From: Gambelia wislizenii
Lineage: Eukaryota; Chordata; Lepidosauria; Squamata; Crotaphytidae
NCBI GenBank assembly: GCA_030847615.1
Contig: JAUMIR010000014.1
Span: 16,282,501 to 16,346,500, forward strand
DNA length: 64,000 nucleotides
Reading direction: 5' to 3'
This document shows, in pieces, positions 1-9,892 of the stretch. The notes under the pieces were generated by a model, which was not told the origin of the DNA, ran no database searches, and saw nothing but the letters and a program-made list of their open reading frames with translations. The translations under genes and the position numbers were made by a program. Position 1 is the first letter of the stretch; each line of letters begins with the position of its first letter.

Positions 1-753
1 GCTGCAGCATCTCCCACCTTGTCTGTTCTTCCATGTGAATAACTTGTGCCATCATGACCACATCCGTATGTTGCTTGGCCACAGGTGTCCTGTTTTTCAC
101 CTGTGAAATGTTGGAAGGGTATGCATGGATCCAAGGTAATGAACTTACTTTGAGGGACAAGGCTTAGCACCTTTAAAATTCAAACTAAATCCCAGAGTGG
201 ATTACCTACCCCATTCACCTGCCAGTCACAGGCTACCCCTGGACACACCTCACAGCGAAATGGAAAGACTTTTCATGTTTTGTAACCTAGTGTGTGCTCT
301 CTTGCCCGTCTAGATGTTTTGGCTGGAGGGGATTCAGGGCTATATGGTACCCATGGGCCACACTTGGACCAACGAGTGTTAAAAAGAAAACAAGCAGCCC
401 ATACATTTCTGCAAATCCCTGTAAAAGAGTCCTGGACTCCTTCAACCCAACAGTTTTTGTGCTCTTGTTATAAAACTGGTAAACCAATGGAGTGAGTGCT
501 CTTTCCAGCGGCTATGTAATCCCCAATTTTCCTCTCTGCCAGCATCCCCCACCCAAAATCTCATGGTTCTTTGCTCTCTGGTGCCATCTGGTGCTTTTTA
601 AAGAAGAGTACTTTGTCTTGTGCATGTGGTCTTGGGCTGTAAATCCCGGTTAGATGTGTGGTTTATGAGAAAAATGGTGTGATAATGGGGGATTGCATCT
701 CCCATTATCCTGCAATTCAGCAATCAGGCAGCTGCAAATTCAACAATCAGATA
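1..753. other. Unannotated upstream flank
   Basis: No exon, RNA gene or recognised repeat was found apart from the short duplicated block at 163-300. Short open frames here lack any familiar motif. Confidence 0.5.
163..300 (+). repeat. Unnamed repeat, copy 1
   Basis: This stretch is clearly similar to 2888-3020: both contain TTTAAAATTCA followed by AAATCCCAGA, then CCCCATT, a CACACCTC block and AGCGAAATGG/AAAGAAATGG. I do not recognise the family. Two diverged copies 2.7 kb apart suggest an interspersed repeat or an old local duplication. Confidence 0.5.
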
Positions 754-983
754 CAGTTGTCCCTTCACATTCGCTGGGGTTTGGTTCCAAGACCCCCCGT
801 GGATACCAAAATCCATGAATACTCAGGTCCCATTATATGCAATGGCATTGCAAAATGTTGTCCATTATATAAAATGGCAAAATCAAGGTTTGCTTTTTGG
901 ATTATTATTTTTTAAGAATATTTTCAAACTGTGAACACTTAAATCTGTGAATACCAAATCCGTGGATATGGAGGGACAACTAT
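754..983. mobile_element. MITE family A (Tigger/pogo-like), full copy
   Basis: Terminal inverted repeats CAGTTGTCCCTT and GGGACAACT bound about 230 bp lacking coding capacity and follow a TA. The inner parts (GGATACCAAAATCC, CAAGGTTTGCTTTTTGG) recur at more than ten places in the window. The termini resemble mammalian Tigger-type (Tc1/mariner superfamily) MITEs; that assignment is from memory of the family. Confidence 0.8.
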
Positions 984-1815
984 ATTATTTCTTTCTTCAT
1001 CGCAAGATGGCAAGATTTGCTGGTGCGCGAGTGAGCCTTTTGCCTTTTTGGGGTGGGTGAGGTGACAAAATGTGTTGTGCTAATTGGAAAAGGCTGTTAA
1101 CAATTGACTGTGGGAACAAGATTGTTCTTTGCAAGACTATTTAAAAAAATTTAAAATGCTATCAATACTATAATATTGATATTGGTTCAAGCAAAAGGTG
1201 CAAAATGCATCATGCTAACTTTAGTAGCTTCACAGACGACTTCATCAGGCAAAGATGATGAAATAGCATCCAGGAGCCTTTGGGTTGGTCCAATAAAGGC
1301 ATCACTACAGGATGGATTTTAGATGGGCCATTGTAGCCAAACTGGCTGGGTCCAGCTGGCACTTCCTGAAACTTGAGGTCTGCTGTGGTGGGCTTTCTCT
1401 ATATTGGCCTCAACAATAGCCCCCTTCTGCTCTCAGGGAAGCTGCCTCCAACTTTGTGAGACTGGATGTGGTTTCTGATGTTGCTTATAGAGAGTGCTCA
1501 CACACACACATCTCCTCTGCTGGCCTGGAGGCTCCCACAGGGAGCATGCAAAATCTGCTCTGGGATTTAGTCTGAACTTTAAAAGGACTATCCAAGGTGT
1601 GTATAATCAAGTTGGCTTTGAATGAATGAGAGCATAAAAAGCAGGATTGGGGGAGGAAATGTAGCAGCACCCTTAAGACTGGTTTTTATTTTTTCATGAG
1701 CTTTTGTTGGTATAAACCCACTTCTTCGGTTGCAGTACAGAGTGATATGATAGATCTTCAAGAGATACTGTCAACAGTCTTGCTCAGGTCTTGCAAACTC
1801 AGGACTGTGGCTTCA
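984..1815. other. Unannotated intergenic DNA
   Basis: Nothing is recognised here. It contains no convincing splice sites or coding frame. Confidence 0.5.
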
Positions 1816-2270
1816 CAGAATCATAGAGTTGGAATAGACCACAAGGGCTATCCAGACCAAACCCATTCTGCCATGCAGGAATACACAATCAAAGCATTCC
1901 CCACAGATGGCCATCCAGCCTCTATTTAAAAACCTCCAAAGAAGGAGACTCCACCACACTATGAGGCAGTGTATTCCACTTTTGAACAGCTCTTACTGTC
2001 AGGAAGTTCTTCCTAATGTTCATGTGGAATCTCTTTTCCTGTAGTTTGAACCCGTTGCTCCGTGTCCTAGTCTCTGGAGCATCAGAAAACAAGCTTGCTC
2101 CATCCTCAGTATGACATCCCTTCAAATATTTAAACACGGCTCTCATGTCCCCTCTCAACCTTCTCTTCTCCAGACTATACATACCCAGCTCCCTAAGCCG
2201 CTCCTCATAGGGCATAATGGCTTCCAGATCTCCCACCATCCTGGTCATCGTCCTCCTGACACGTTCTCCA
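1816..2270 (-). mobile_element. CR1 LINE 3' end, 5'-truncated
   Basis: The minus strand encodes the C-terminal tail of CR1 reverse transcriptase ([20 protein letters not shown], then RNFLTVRAVQKWNTLP). The short CR1 3' terminal repeat (AATCATAGA) is at the left. This is a dead, 5'-truncated copy, typical of the family. Confidence 0.93.
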
Positions 2271-2309
2271 CCCGTATCCACAGAACCAATATGCACGGTT
2301 TCACTTACC

Positions 2310-2872
2310 CATGTCTGAAAAAATTAGGAACATATACTATAGAGTCATGCTGGGAAATACCTAGAGAGGTGTCCTCTCTAGGCATCTTCTAGGTCCTCCA
2401 ATGCAACTCTATGATATGTTTGTACCAGAAGCGATATGATAGTCCTGTTTATATATTTGAAGGGGTGTCACATTGAGGATGGAGCAGACTTGTTTTCTGC
2501 TGCTCCAGAGACTGGAACACGGAGCAATGGATGCAAGCTCCAGGAACAAAGATTCCACCTCAACATTAGGAGGAACTTTTTGACAGTAAGAGCTGTTGGG
2601 CAATGGAACACACTCCCTTGGAGCGTGGTGGGATCTCCTTCCTTGTAGGTCTTCAAACAGAGGCTGGATGGCCATCTGTCGGGAATGCTTTGATCGTGAT
2701 TTCCTGCGTGGTAGGCGGTTGGACTGGATGGCCCTTGTGGTCTCTTCCAACTCTGCAATTCTATGATTCTAAGTCCTTTATTTTAATAGGGTTCACTATT
2801 ATTTGTGGTTTCCGGTATCCATGGTAAGTCCAGAAACCAAACACCCATGGATACAGGGGTTCAACTGTACTA
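2310..2872. mobile_element. MITE family B split by a CR1 insertion
   Basis: The left part (2310-2430, with TAGAGAGG, CTAGGTCCTCCAA and CAACTCTATG) and the right part (2771-2872, ending CAGGGGTTCAACTGTA) align to the two portions of the intact relative at 57337-57591. The CR1 at 2431-2770 sits exactly between them, so the MITE is older than the CR1. Confidence 0.65.
2431..2770 (+). mobile_element. CR1 LINE 3' end
   Basis: The plus strand encodes [20 protein letters not shown] and RRNFLTVRAVGQWNTLP, the CR1 RT tail. It ends in the CR1 terminal repeat ATTCTATGATTCTA. It is inserted inside a MITE. Confidence 0.92.
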
Positions 2873-2887
2873 TGGCATGGCAACAGG

Positions 2888-3020
2888 GTTTAGCTTTAAA
2901 ATTCAGACTAAAATCCCAGAATGCACTGATCTCCCCATTGACCTGGAAGCCATCATCTCCCCCTGCACACCTCTCATAAAGAAATGGTGGGACCTTCTAT
3001 GTTTAGTAGCCTAGATTGGT
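2888..3020 (+). repeat. Unnamed repeat, copy 2
   Basis: Partner of 163-300 (TTTAAAATTCAGACTAAAA, CCCCATTGACCTG, GCACACCTCTCATAAAG). Family unknown. Confidence 0.5.
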
Positions 3021-3594
3021 TGCCGTTTGGCTGTTCAGGGAGGTTGCCACTCTCTGCCCTGGAAGAATAGCTGCCTATTCCAGCTAGTGATTTGGAAGTG
3101 ATTTGTGGCTTCAAGCTACCTTCAATGCACACCTTAAAGGGGGGAAAAAAAAGATAAGGGTTGGGGAGTGCCATAGTATCATCTGATATGATAATGAAAG
3201 GAGATGTCCCCAGGAAAGGTGAGTAAGCCCTTGGACCTGATTCCAGCCTTTCTGTGCTGCCAATCTCTAGGACTTTGGGGATGGCTGTGTCCCTTTCCCA
3301 TGGTTTTCTAGCTTTGCTATGGAATTTCCTCCCTCCCGTTCTCAAAGGCTGGGATCCCGCTCCTATGTAAAGTTTCCCAAAAGTTTGAAGCCAAGTGAAA
3401 AAACTATCCCCAAGTGTTGTCTGAAAAAACAACACAGAGACATTTTTGGAAAAATTGAGTGTGGTGGTGATAGTACTGGCTGGTTTTATTTGGTTGTGTG
3501 TCTTGCCAGACCATGCAGGGGGAAGAAAGCTGGCCCCCTCAGTTGTCCATTCCAATCTACAAGAACCCAAATGTGAACACTGCATTGAATATTA
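3021..3594. other. Unannotated DNA
   Basis: Open frames on both strands show no recognisable domain and no splice-site support. Nothing else is seen. Confidence 0.45.
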
Positions 3595-4094
3595 AGGCAA
3601 TTGGTTGTTGTTATTTGTCATTGAGTCAACTTTGATCCATGTCAACCCCATGAATGAGAAACTTCCAAGAGCCTGGGATATCCAGATGTCTTGCAAGCTC
3701 ACCACAGCTGTGGCTTCCTTGACTGAATCAATCCACCTATAATTCAGTCTTGCTCTTTTCCTGTGGCTTTCCACTTTACTGAACATTCTCATCTTTTCCG
3801 GTGAATCCTGTCATTTCTTGGCATGTCCAAAGTATGACAGTCTCAGTTTAGTCATCTTGGCTTCTAGGGAAGAGTTCAGGCTTGATGTGCTCTAGGAGCC
3901 ATTGAGTGGTCTTTTTAGCAGGCCATGGTGTCTGGAGAACTCTCCTCCAGCACCACATTTCAAATGCGCTGATTCTCTTCCTGTCAGCTTTCTTCCCTCC
4001 CCAACTTTCACAGCCATACATAGAAATGGGAAATACAATGGCATGGACAATTCTGGCTTTATTATCCCATGATATATCTTGACTCTTCATGATC
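3595..4094 (-). mobile_element. RTE-BovB LINE 3' fragment
   Basis: The minus strand encodes YGCESWGGKKADRKRISAFE and MWCWRRVLQTPWPAK, the BovB/RTE reverse transcriptase C-terminal region. Farther on it encodes RWIDSVKEAT, then GLTWIKVDSMTNNNN at the 3' end. Frames are broken, so it is non-functional. Confidence 0.85.
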
Positions 4095-4345
4095 TTGCTA
4101 AAAAGACCAATAAATTGGTCCTAGAGCAAATCAAGCTTAAAAGCCAAGATGACTAAAATGAGAAGACATGACTCACTAGAAAAGACAATAATGCAATAAT
4201 GGTAAGGTGGAAGGCAGTAGGAAAAGAGGAAGACCGCCTTCCAGATGGATGGATGGACTCAAGGAATTCTCTCAAGGAGTTCTCTCATTCATAGGGGTCA
4301 CTATAAGTCAAACTTTCTTGTTAACAACAACAAACAGAAGGAAAT
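4095..4345 (+). mobile_element. RTE-BovB LINE 3' fragment, opposite orientation
   Basis: The plus strand reads LEQIKLKSQDD-like sequence, then GSRKRGRPPSRWMDGLKEF and the BovB 3' end with an AACAACAACA tail. It abuts a minus-strand BovB fragment, forming an inverted pair. Confidence 0.75.
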
Positions 4346-4563
4346 GTAGTGGAATCCTACATCCATCTTTTAACTTGCCCCATTCATCTGCCCTGAAGTG
4401 GTGGATCTAGTCCCCAGATCTGTCCCTTTTAAATTGGCCAGGACAGGGCTGGGGATGATGCTGAAGTAAGAAGGAGAGGAGAACACAGATCTCAAACTGT
4501 TCAGGAGTTGAGTTTTGCAAAAGGGAAAACTTAAAAGATTTTACACATGAGTAGAGAACTCAG

Positions 4564-4682
4564 AAATGTGGAGAAGACAAATAAGATTTTAGCCTGCATT
4601 AACAGAACCCGTTTCCAAGTCAAGGGAAGCAATCATCTCACTATATTCTGCACTAGTCAGGCCTCATCTGGGGTATTGTGTT
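4564..4682 (+). mobile_element. CR1 fragment interrupted by another CR1
   Basis: AAGATTTTAGCCTGCATTAA through CACTAGTCAGGCCTCATCTG matches the CR1 region upstream of the RT tail, as seen at 50118. The copy stops where a minus-strand CR1 begins. Confidence 0.7.
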
Positions 4683-5110
4683 CATAGAATTGTGGAGTTG
4701 GAAGAGACCATAAGGGCCATCCAGTCCAACCCCATTCTGCCATGCAGGAAACCATGATCAAAGCATCCCTGACAGATGGCCATCCAGCCTCTGTTTAAAG
4801 ACCTCCAAGGAAGGAGACCCCACCATTCTCCGAGGGAGTGTGTTCCACTGCCGAACAGCTCTTACTGTCAAAAAGTTCCTCCTCATGTTGAGGTGGAATC
4901 TCTGTTCCTGGAGCTTGCATCCATTGCTCCATGTTCTAGTCTCTGGAGCAGTAGAAAACAAGCTTGCTCCATCCTCAACGTGACACCCCTTCAAATACTT
5001 AAACAGGGCTATCATATCGCCCCTTAACCGTCTTTTTTCCAGGCTAAATATACCCAGCTCCCTAAGTCTCCCCTCATAAGGCATGGTTTCCAGACCTTTC
5101 ACCATTTTAG
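4683..5110 (-). mobile_element. CR1 LINE 3' end
   Basis: Minus-strand CR1 RT tail ([40 protein letters not shown]) with its 3' tip at 4683. It interrupts an older plus-strand CR1. Confidence 0.93.
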
Positions 5111-5184
5111 GTTCAGCCCTGGGTGCCTCATCTGAAGACAAATGAGTGTCAGTGTGGTATAGTAGTTTGAGTATTCAACATAGG

Positions 5185-5399
5185 GATGCATCTACACTGT
5201 AGAGATAAGGCAGTTTGACACCATGTTTACTACCACGGCTCCATCCTACAGAATCCTGGGATTTGTATTTTTGTGAGGCACCAGCACTCTTTGGTAGAGA
5301 AGGCTACAAGACCTTGTAAAACTGCAAATCCTGGGATTCCATAGGATGGAGCTTAAAGTGGTGTCAAACTGCATTATTTCTACAGTGTAGATGCACCCC
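5185..5399. mobile_element. MITE family C (foldback), copy
   Basis: A near-palindrome: GCATCTACACTGTAGA at the left is mirrored by TCTACAGTGTAGATGC at the right. TGACACCATG and GGTGTCAAAC, and GGAATCCTGGGATTTG and AATCCTGGGATTCC, are the inner pairs. No coding capacity. Four other copies occur in this window. A hAT-type MITE is plausible, but the superfamily is not proven by the sequence. Confidence 0.75.
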
Positions 5400-5627
5400 C
5401 AGTCTCCATGGGGCCTGTTTAACTTTTGTTTTTTTCCACATTTTATTTTATTTTATTCTAACTTCATGGACAACGCCACACAAATAACAGAAAAAGCTCA
5501 AACCGGCTTAGGATATGGATGTGAGTGAACAAAAGGGTAATCAGAGAGGAATGTGGACAAGCTCTTTCGGTGGAGTAATTGTCCAGGCAGTCACACTGAG
5601 TACTTTTAATTCAAATGGACACAAAGG

Positions 5628-6196
5628 GCCCATCTATAGGAGGTGAAAAAAATGGAGTATCTTGTAGTAATGGCATTTCGCAGCAGCAGGGACATGTTTT
5701 TGGCCCCAGAAGCTCCCAGAAGCTTCACATGCCAGATGGCGGCCGTGAGTGATTTATTTGCATTAGTTCTTCACTGCTGCTGAACTTAAAACAAACAAAC
5801 AAACATGTTGTCTTAGGTGCACTAGAGCAATATAGTGATTTTTTTTAATTAAAAGGATAGCAAAACAAAAAATATCCACCCCGTTTATCGCCTTAGCGAT
5901 CACTCGCTGAAGCGAAAATCCAACATGGCAGCAGTGGGCGCTTGCCCTGTTAGCAAGCCCTCTGCCCCACACTCACCCAGCCAATCAGCTTTGCTCTTCC
6001 CTTTGAATCACTTGTCCAAACGAGCATGAATGCACACCCCACTCACTGCTACGAGTGGGGGGAAACTATGGGGAAAAAACTACAGGAAAACTATGGGAAA
6101 ATCTGCAAAGGCTTTTCCTATATTGTTTTTGCCATTTTGCCCCCCTCCTTCCAAATACTGTGGATTTATGTGAGATCCCATTTAGACAGGTAGGTT
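5628..6196. mobile_element. Longer MITE-like element, family D
   Basis: The ends look related (CCATCTATAGGAGGTGAAAA at the left, GATCCCATTTAGACAGG at the right). The central block (CCAGCCAATCAGCTTTGC, GAATCACTTGTCCAAA) recurs inverted near 63840-63900. No protein is encoded. The classification as a non-autonomous DNA element is inferred. Confidence 0.5.
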
Positions 6197-6652
6197 TCCC
6201 AGCGAATTCCATGAGGGTTATTTTGACCGTTTAGAAAACCCCAGAATTCCCTAAAGGAGAGGGTGATCAGCAATGATGGATTCCACACTCCTACCCACCC
6301 TTTTTCCAAAGTAAGGTCATCCACCTTCCAGCAGGCCACTCTTTCAGTTCGTGCTGTGGCCAGAAGGAAGGCACCAGGTTTCTGCATTTGAGATTACGGT
6401 TTTCATTGACAAACAGATAAAATAATAAAAGTGCAGGACAAAAAATGGATGATTTGTTGGGTAATGAGTGTGACCCGGTCCAGAACCCCAATCCAAAAGT
6501 TTTGGACTTTGGGACAGTCTATCCCCAGGTGGAGAGAGGAGTCAACCTGTTTGTACCCCTCCAGCATAGTGGTGAAGTTACTTTTAAGTCCAACTTTTCT
6601 TCGCTCAGGACAGGGAGCTGCCTGACCTCAGAAAGTCATTGGCTGCCGACAC
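6197..6652. other. Unannotated DNA
   Basis: No gene, RNA or repeat recognised. Confidence 0.45.
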
Positions 6653-6852
6653 GTGCAGAAATAATGCAGTTTGACACTGCTTTAACTATCATGGCTGCAT
6701 CCTATGGAATCCTGGGATTTATAGTTTTTGTGGCACCATGGCTTCATGATAGAGAATGCTAGATAGTTCACAAAACTATAAATCCCAGTGTTACATAGCA
6801 TTGAGCCATGGCAGTGAAAAGCCGTGTTAAACTGCATTATTTCTGCAGTGTG
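6653..6852. mobile_element. MITE family C, copy
   Basis: AGAAATAATGCAGTTTGACA at the left faces TTAAACTGCATTATTTCTGC at the right, with the same foldback core as the 5185 copy. Confidence 0.72.
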
Positions 6853-7094
6853 GCAGCTGCCATTGTGAGTGAAAGCACGTCTGTGCTTTGATGAGGGGGT
6901 GGAGGGGTGGGTGATGGGAAATGTGGACGCATAACACTCCAACTATCCCGTTCCCAGAAAAAATTATGGAGGAACTCCACCCTGAGTGGCAATTGGTGGC
7001 CGGTTCCCTCTAGGAACTGAAGTAATAGGTACCTATTAAGACTTCACAGAATCATAGAATTGCATGGCACCCTCCCTTCACAAAACCTGACAGG

Positions 7095-7250
7095 CAGCAC
7101 AGTCTAGTGGTTTGAGGGTTGGAACAGGACTGTGGGAGACCAGGGTTCAAATCCCCCGCTGAGCAGTGGAAGCTCAGTGGCCCACCTTGGGCGAGTCCCC
7201 CACTCTTCGTTTCAGAGGAAGGCCCTAGCAAACCTCATTTGAATGAATCC
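7095..7250 (+). mobile_element. tRNA-derived SINE, partial
   Basis: The head contains box B-like GGTTCAAATCCCC after GTCTAGTGGTTTGAG. It is followed by CTTGGGCGAGTCCC and CAGAGGAAGG. The copy is cut off before its 3' tail by a second SINE. Confidence 0.75.
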
Positions 7251-7254
7251 TGAG

Positions 7255-7490
7255 AGACAGCATGGTCCAGTGGTCTGAGTACTGGACTGTGGAGACTGGA
7301 GTTCGAATCCTGTCTCCACCATATAAACCCAGGGAAAGCCCCACCTTCCCCATCTCGGAAGAAGGCAATGGCAAACTCAACCGGAATAGTAAATCTTGCC
7401 ATGAAAACCCCAGTAGATTGGCCTTGGGTGTCTCCCTAAGTCGGAACCAACTTGGAGGTACACATGAAGACTTGTGTTTCAGAAGCAGGC
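7255..7490 (+). mobile_element. tRNA-derived SINE
   Basis: Head AGTGGTCTGAGTACTGGAC with GAGTTCGAATCCTG (box B). The body GAAGGCAATGGCAA and the tail TGCCATGAAAACCCC and AAGTCGGAACC match the other SINEs here. It follows directly on another SINE. Confidence 0.78.
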
Positions 7491-7962
7491 TTCTCCTAGG
7501 CCTACAACAGCCAAGGAGGGGTGGCAGAACATGAAGAAATTGCCCCACACAGAGGGCGCAGTGGAAGCATTTTGAATATACAAGTTGTCCCTTCACATTC
7601 GATGGGGTTGGGGTCACTGCAAAAGTGAAAAAAATGTGAATAAGTTAAGCCCTGCCCCCAACATAGGTACGACACTACAGTATTGTAGACTCCTCTCCTG
7701 CCAACAAGACTGCCAATAGCTGCCACTGCGGTAGCAGCACCCAACCCCGGGCACACAAACTATGCCCCTCACCCACATTCGCCTCCCTGCCAGCTCTCCC
7801 TTCCTCTGCCCTACCAACAACACAACTCCATCTTACTTTCTTACCTTGCACGGAAACTTAAAACAGTGTGGTCGCTGTGAAGTTGAAGGCTTTCATGGCC
7901 GGCATCCATAGATTTTCCTTGTTTTTTTTCCAGGCTGTGAGGCCGTGTTCTGGAAGAGTTTC

Positions 7963-8010
7963 TTTCTGACGTTTCACCTGCATCTGTGGCTGGCATCTTC
8001 AGAGAATGGT
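7963..8010 (-). ncRNA. Hammerhead-ribozyme-like motif of the Penelope element
   Basis: Read on the minus strand, TTCT precedes CTGAAGA (7996-8002), then a GCC...GC-type stem, then GAAACGTC (7968-7975), then AGAA. These correspond to stem I (TTCT/AGAA), the conserved CUGANGA, the GAA of the core and the GUC cleavage triplet. The self-complementary ACGU leaves no stem III loop, as in dimer-forming hammerheads reported for Penelope-like elements. Activity is not shown. Confidence 0.65.
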
Positions 8011-8126
8011 TGGGTAGGAGTGTGTGTTGAGTTTATCTGCTGTGAATCCCTGTAAATTTGTGTAATTGAATGGTTAGTTTCTGGGTATAGAAATGCAAGG
8101 CTTGTTAGTGTCTGTTTGGCTGACGG

Positions 8127-8540
8127 TTGGTTGATGGACACAACCTCCAAACAATATATAGACCAACCAGAAAAATCCAAGAAATGCTATGCTCAGCGAA
8201 GGACAAAAGAGACCCCCTCACAGTTACAGGAGTTTACCGCATACCATGCAGCTGTGGACAAGTTTACATAGGGACCACTAAACGCAGTGTGCAAACACGA
8301 ATCAAGGAACATGAGAGACACTGCAGACTGGGCCAGCCAGAAAAATCAGCAGTAGCAGAACATGTTATAAACCAACCTGGGCACAAAATGTTATTTAAAA
8401 ACACAGAAATTCTGTACCAGGCCAGCAACTATCATGTCAGAATGCACAGAGAAGCTATTGAAATTCACAAACAACTTCAACAGGAAAGAAGAAACCTTAA
8501 AAGTAAACATAATCTGGCTCCCAGTTTTGAAATGCAATAG
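8127..8540 (+). pseudogene. Penelope-like element GIY-YIG endonuclease remnant
   Basis: The frame has no ATG; it opens at TTG within the left arm. It carries TGVYRIPCSCGQVYIGTTKR, a GIY-YIG type start (GVY, VYIG) followed by the conserved R of RTRIKEH-type spacing (QTRIKEHERH). Penelope-like elements carry this nuclease C-terminal to the reverse transcriptase, where it nicks target DNA. About 137 residues remain and the RT is absent, so this is a fossil. The downstream residues (REAIEIHKQ) also fit the family. It belongs to a mobile element, not a host gene. Confidence 0.85.
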
Positions 8541-8747
8541 AATTAAAACTCAACACTTACAAAGGAATTCCACCCAGGGACAGGGGGATTCTCAGCAGTT
8601 AATGGCCCATCAACCAACCATCAGCCAAACAGACACTAACGAGCCTTGTATTTCTATACCCAGAAACTAACCATTCAATTACACAGATTTACATATACTC
8701 CCCGAAAGGGGTTCACAGCATATAAACCCCAGACACTCTCCTCCCCA

Positions 8748-8800
8748 ACCATTCTCTGAAGATGCCAGCCACAGATGCAGGTGAAAAGTCAGAAAGAAAC
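8748..8800 (+). ncRNA. Hammerhead-like motif, decayed copy
   Basis: ATTCT, CTGAAGA, GTGAAAAGTC and AGAAAG follow in order on the plus strand, in the sense direction of the element. The ACGT of stem III is changed to AAGT, so pairing is weakened. Confidence 0.5.
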
Positions 8801-9142
8801 TCTTCCAGTACATGGCCTCAGAGCCCGGAAAAAAACCAAGGAAAATCTATAGTGCGGTCACTCCTTTCCTAAACTGAAGCTAAAAGTTGCAACTGTAGCA
8901 ACACCCCCCCATGCACAAATCACACCCCCTCACCCACACTCGCCTTCCCCCAGCTCTCCCTCCCTCTGCCCTGTCAACAACACTACTTTACTGAGTGTTT
9001 TAAATGGGTGGTGCTGTGGATTACATATGTGCAAGGTAAGAAAGCAAGATGGAGTTGTGTTGTTGGCAGGACAGGAGATGGGAGGAGGGTCAGGTCTTGG
9101 AGTTTGAGCTACAAACTGTGAATACACAAAACCGCAAATGTG

Positions 9143-9449
9143 AAGTTGTCCCTTTATATTCGCTGGGGTTTGGTTCCAGGACCCCTGTGGATACCAAAAT
9201 ACTCTGTGGATACTCAAGTCCCATGATTGCGTACGGCATAGCAAATGGTGCCCCTTATATAAGATGGCAAAAATCAAGGTTTGCTTTTTGGATTATTATT
9301 TTTTAAAGAATATTTTCAAGCCGCGAATACTTAAATCCGAGGATACCAAATCTGTGGATATGGAGGGACAACTGTACTGAAGTCTCATTATATGCAGTGG
9401 CATAGCAAAATGGTGTCCCTTATAGAAGATGGCAAAATCAAGGTTGGCT
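9143..9449. mobile_element. MITE family A, full copy plus partial second copy
   Basis: 9143-9374 runs from GTTGTCCCTTTATATTCGC to GGAGGGACAACTGTA. 9379-9449 repeats an internal block (GGTGTCCCTTATAGAAGATG), so this is a partial tandem copy. Confidence 0.75.
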
Positions 9450-9508
9450 TGGGCAGCAGTCACCAAATGTTGGACTAAAACAAATCAAAATCCCTAGTCA
9501 ACAGTGGT

Positions 9509-9600
9509 TCCCAACCTTAAGGTACCAAGTATTGGACTACAACAACTAGAATCCCCTGCAGTCATGGCCAGTGAGGGGAGCCAGAGTTGGGAAGCACTGT
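9509..9600. mobile_element. Short hAT-like MITE
   Basis: CAGTGGTTCCCAACCTT at the left is mirrored by GTTGGGAAGCACTG at the right. These termini are typical of hAT non-autonomous elements. Confidence 0.6.
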
Positions 9601-9695
9601 TTTAGGGGGTCACAGGGCTTCCTCAGAAGCTTACTGAGATCAGTTGGGTAAGCTCGCCTCAAAGGGCAGCCTCAAGGTTGAAGGCAAATGCCATG

Positions 9696-9892
9696 GTCTT
9701 AAACCAGCCTTTCTCAACCTTTTTATCCTGGAGGAACCCTTGAAATAATTTTCAGGTCTCAGGGAACCCCTGCATAAATGTTATTCTGTGTATTGCTATT
9801 GCTTTCCCCCAATAATCACAATGTCTTGAGAAACCACAAGCAACCTCTTGGGGAATTCTAGGGCTCCACGGAACCCTGGTTGAGAAACACTG
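9696..9892. mobile_element. hAT-like MITE
   Basis: The termini CAGCCTTTCTCAACC and GGTTGAGAAACACTG form inverted repeats. The flanks GTCTTAAAC and GTCTAAAC look like an imperfect 8-bp target duplication. A related copy lies inverted at 40841-41020. Confidence 0.75.

Larger units (their letters stand above)
7880..8860 (+). mobile_element. Penelope-like retroelement, 5'-truncated, with inverted arms
   Basis: Arms 7880-8133 and 8600-8860 are inverted copies of each other (GGCATCCATAGATTTTCC against GGAAAATCTATAG). They enclose a coding remnant with a GIY-YIG endonuclease. Flanks GTGTGGTCGCT and GTGCGGTCACT look like an imperfect 11-bp target-site duplication. Penelope-like elements commonly end with an inverted truncated repeat upstream. 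The reverse transcriptase domain is missing. Confidence 0.85.
7583..9142. mobile_element. Diverged DNA element split by a Penelope-like insertion
   Basis: The flanks 7583-7878 and 8868-9142 share a block (CCTCACCCACA, CAGCTCTCCC, CCTCTGCCCT) in direct orientation. They also share AACACAACTCCATCTT and AAGATGGAGTTGTGTT in inverted orientation. The left edge begins AGTTGTCCCTTCACATTCG, like MITE family A. The Penelope-like element lies between them. Confidence 0.5.

Noticed and set aside
3319..3576. Possible short exon or gene on the plus strand
   Set aside because: No recognisable residues, no convincing splice pair, and a competing minus-strand frame of similar quality.
8127..8540. GIY-YIG protein as a domesticated host gene
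   Set aside because: No ATG start. The frame begins inside the Penelope arm, and the element shows truncation and target-site duplication.
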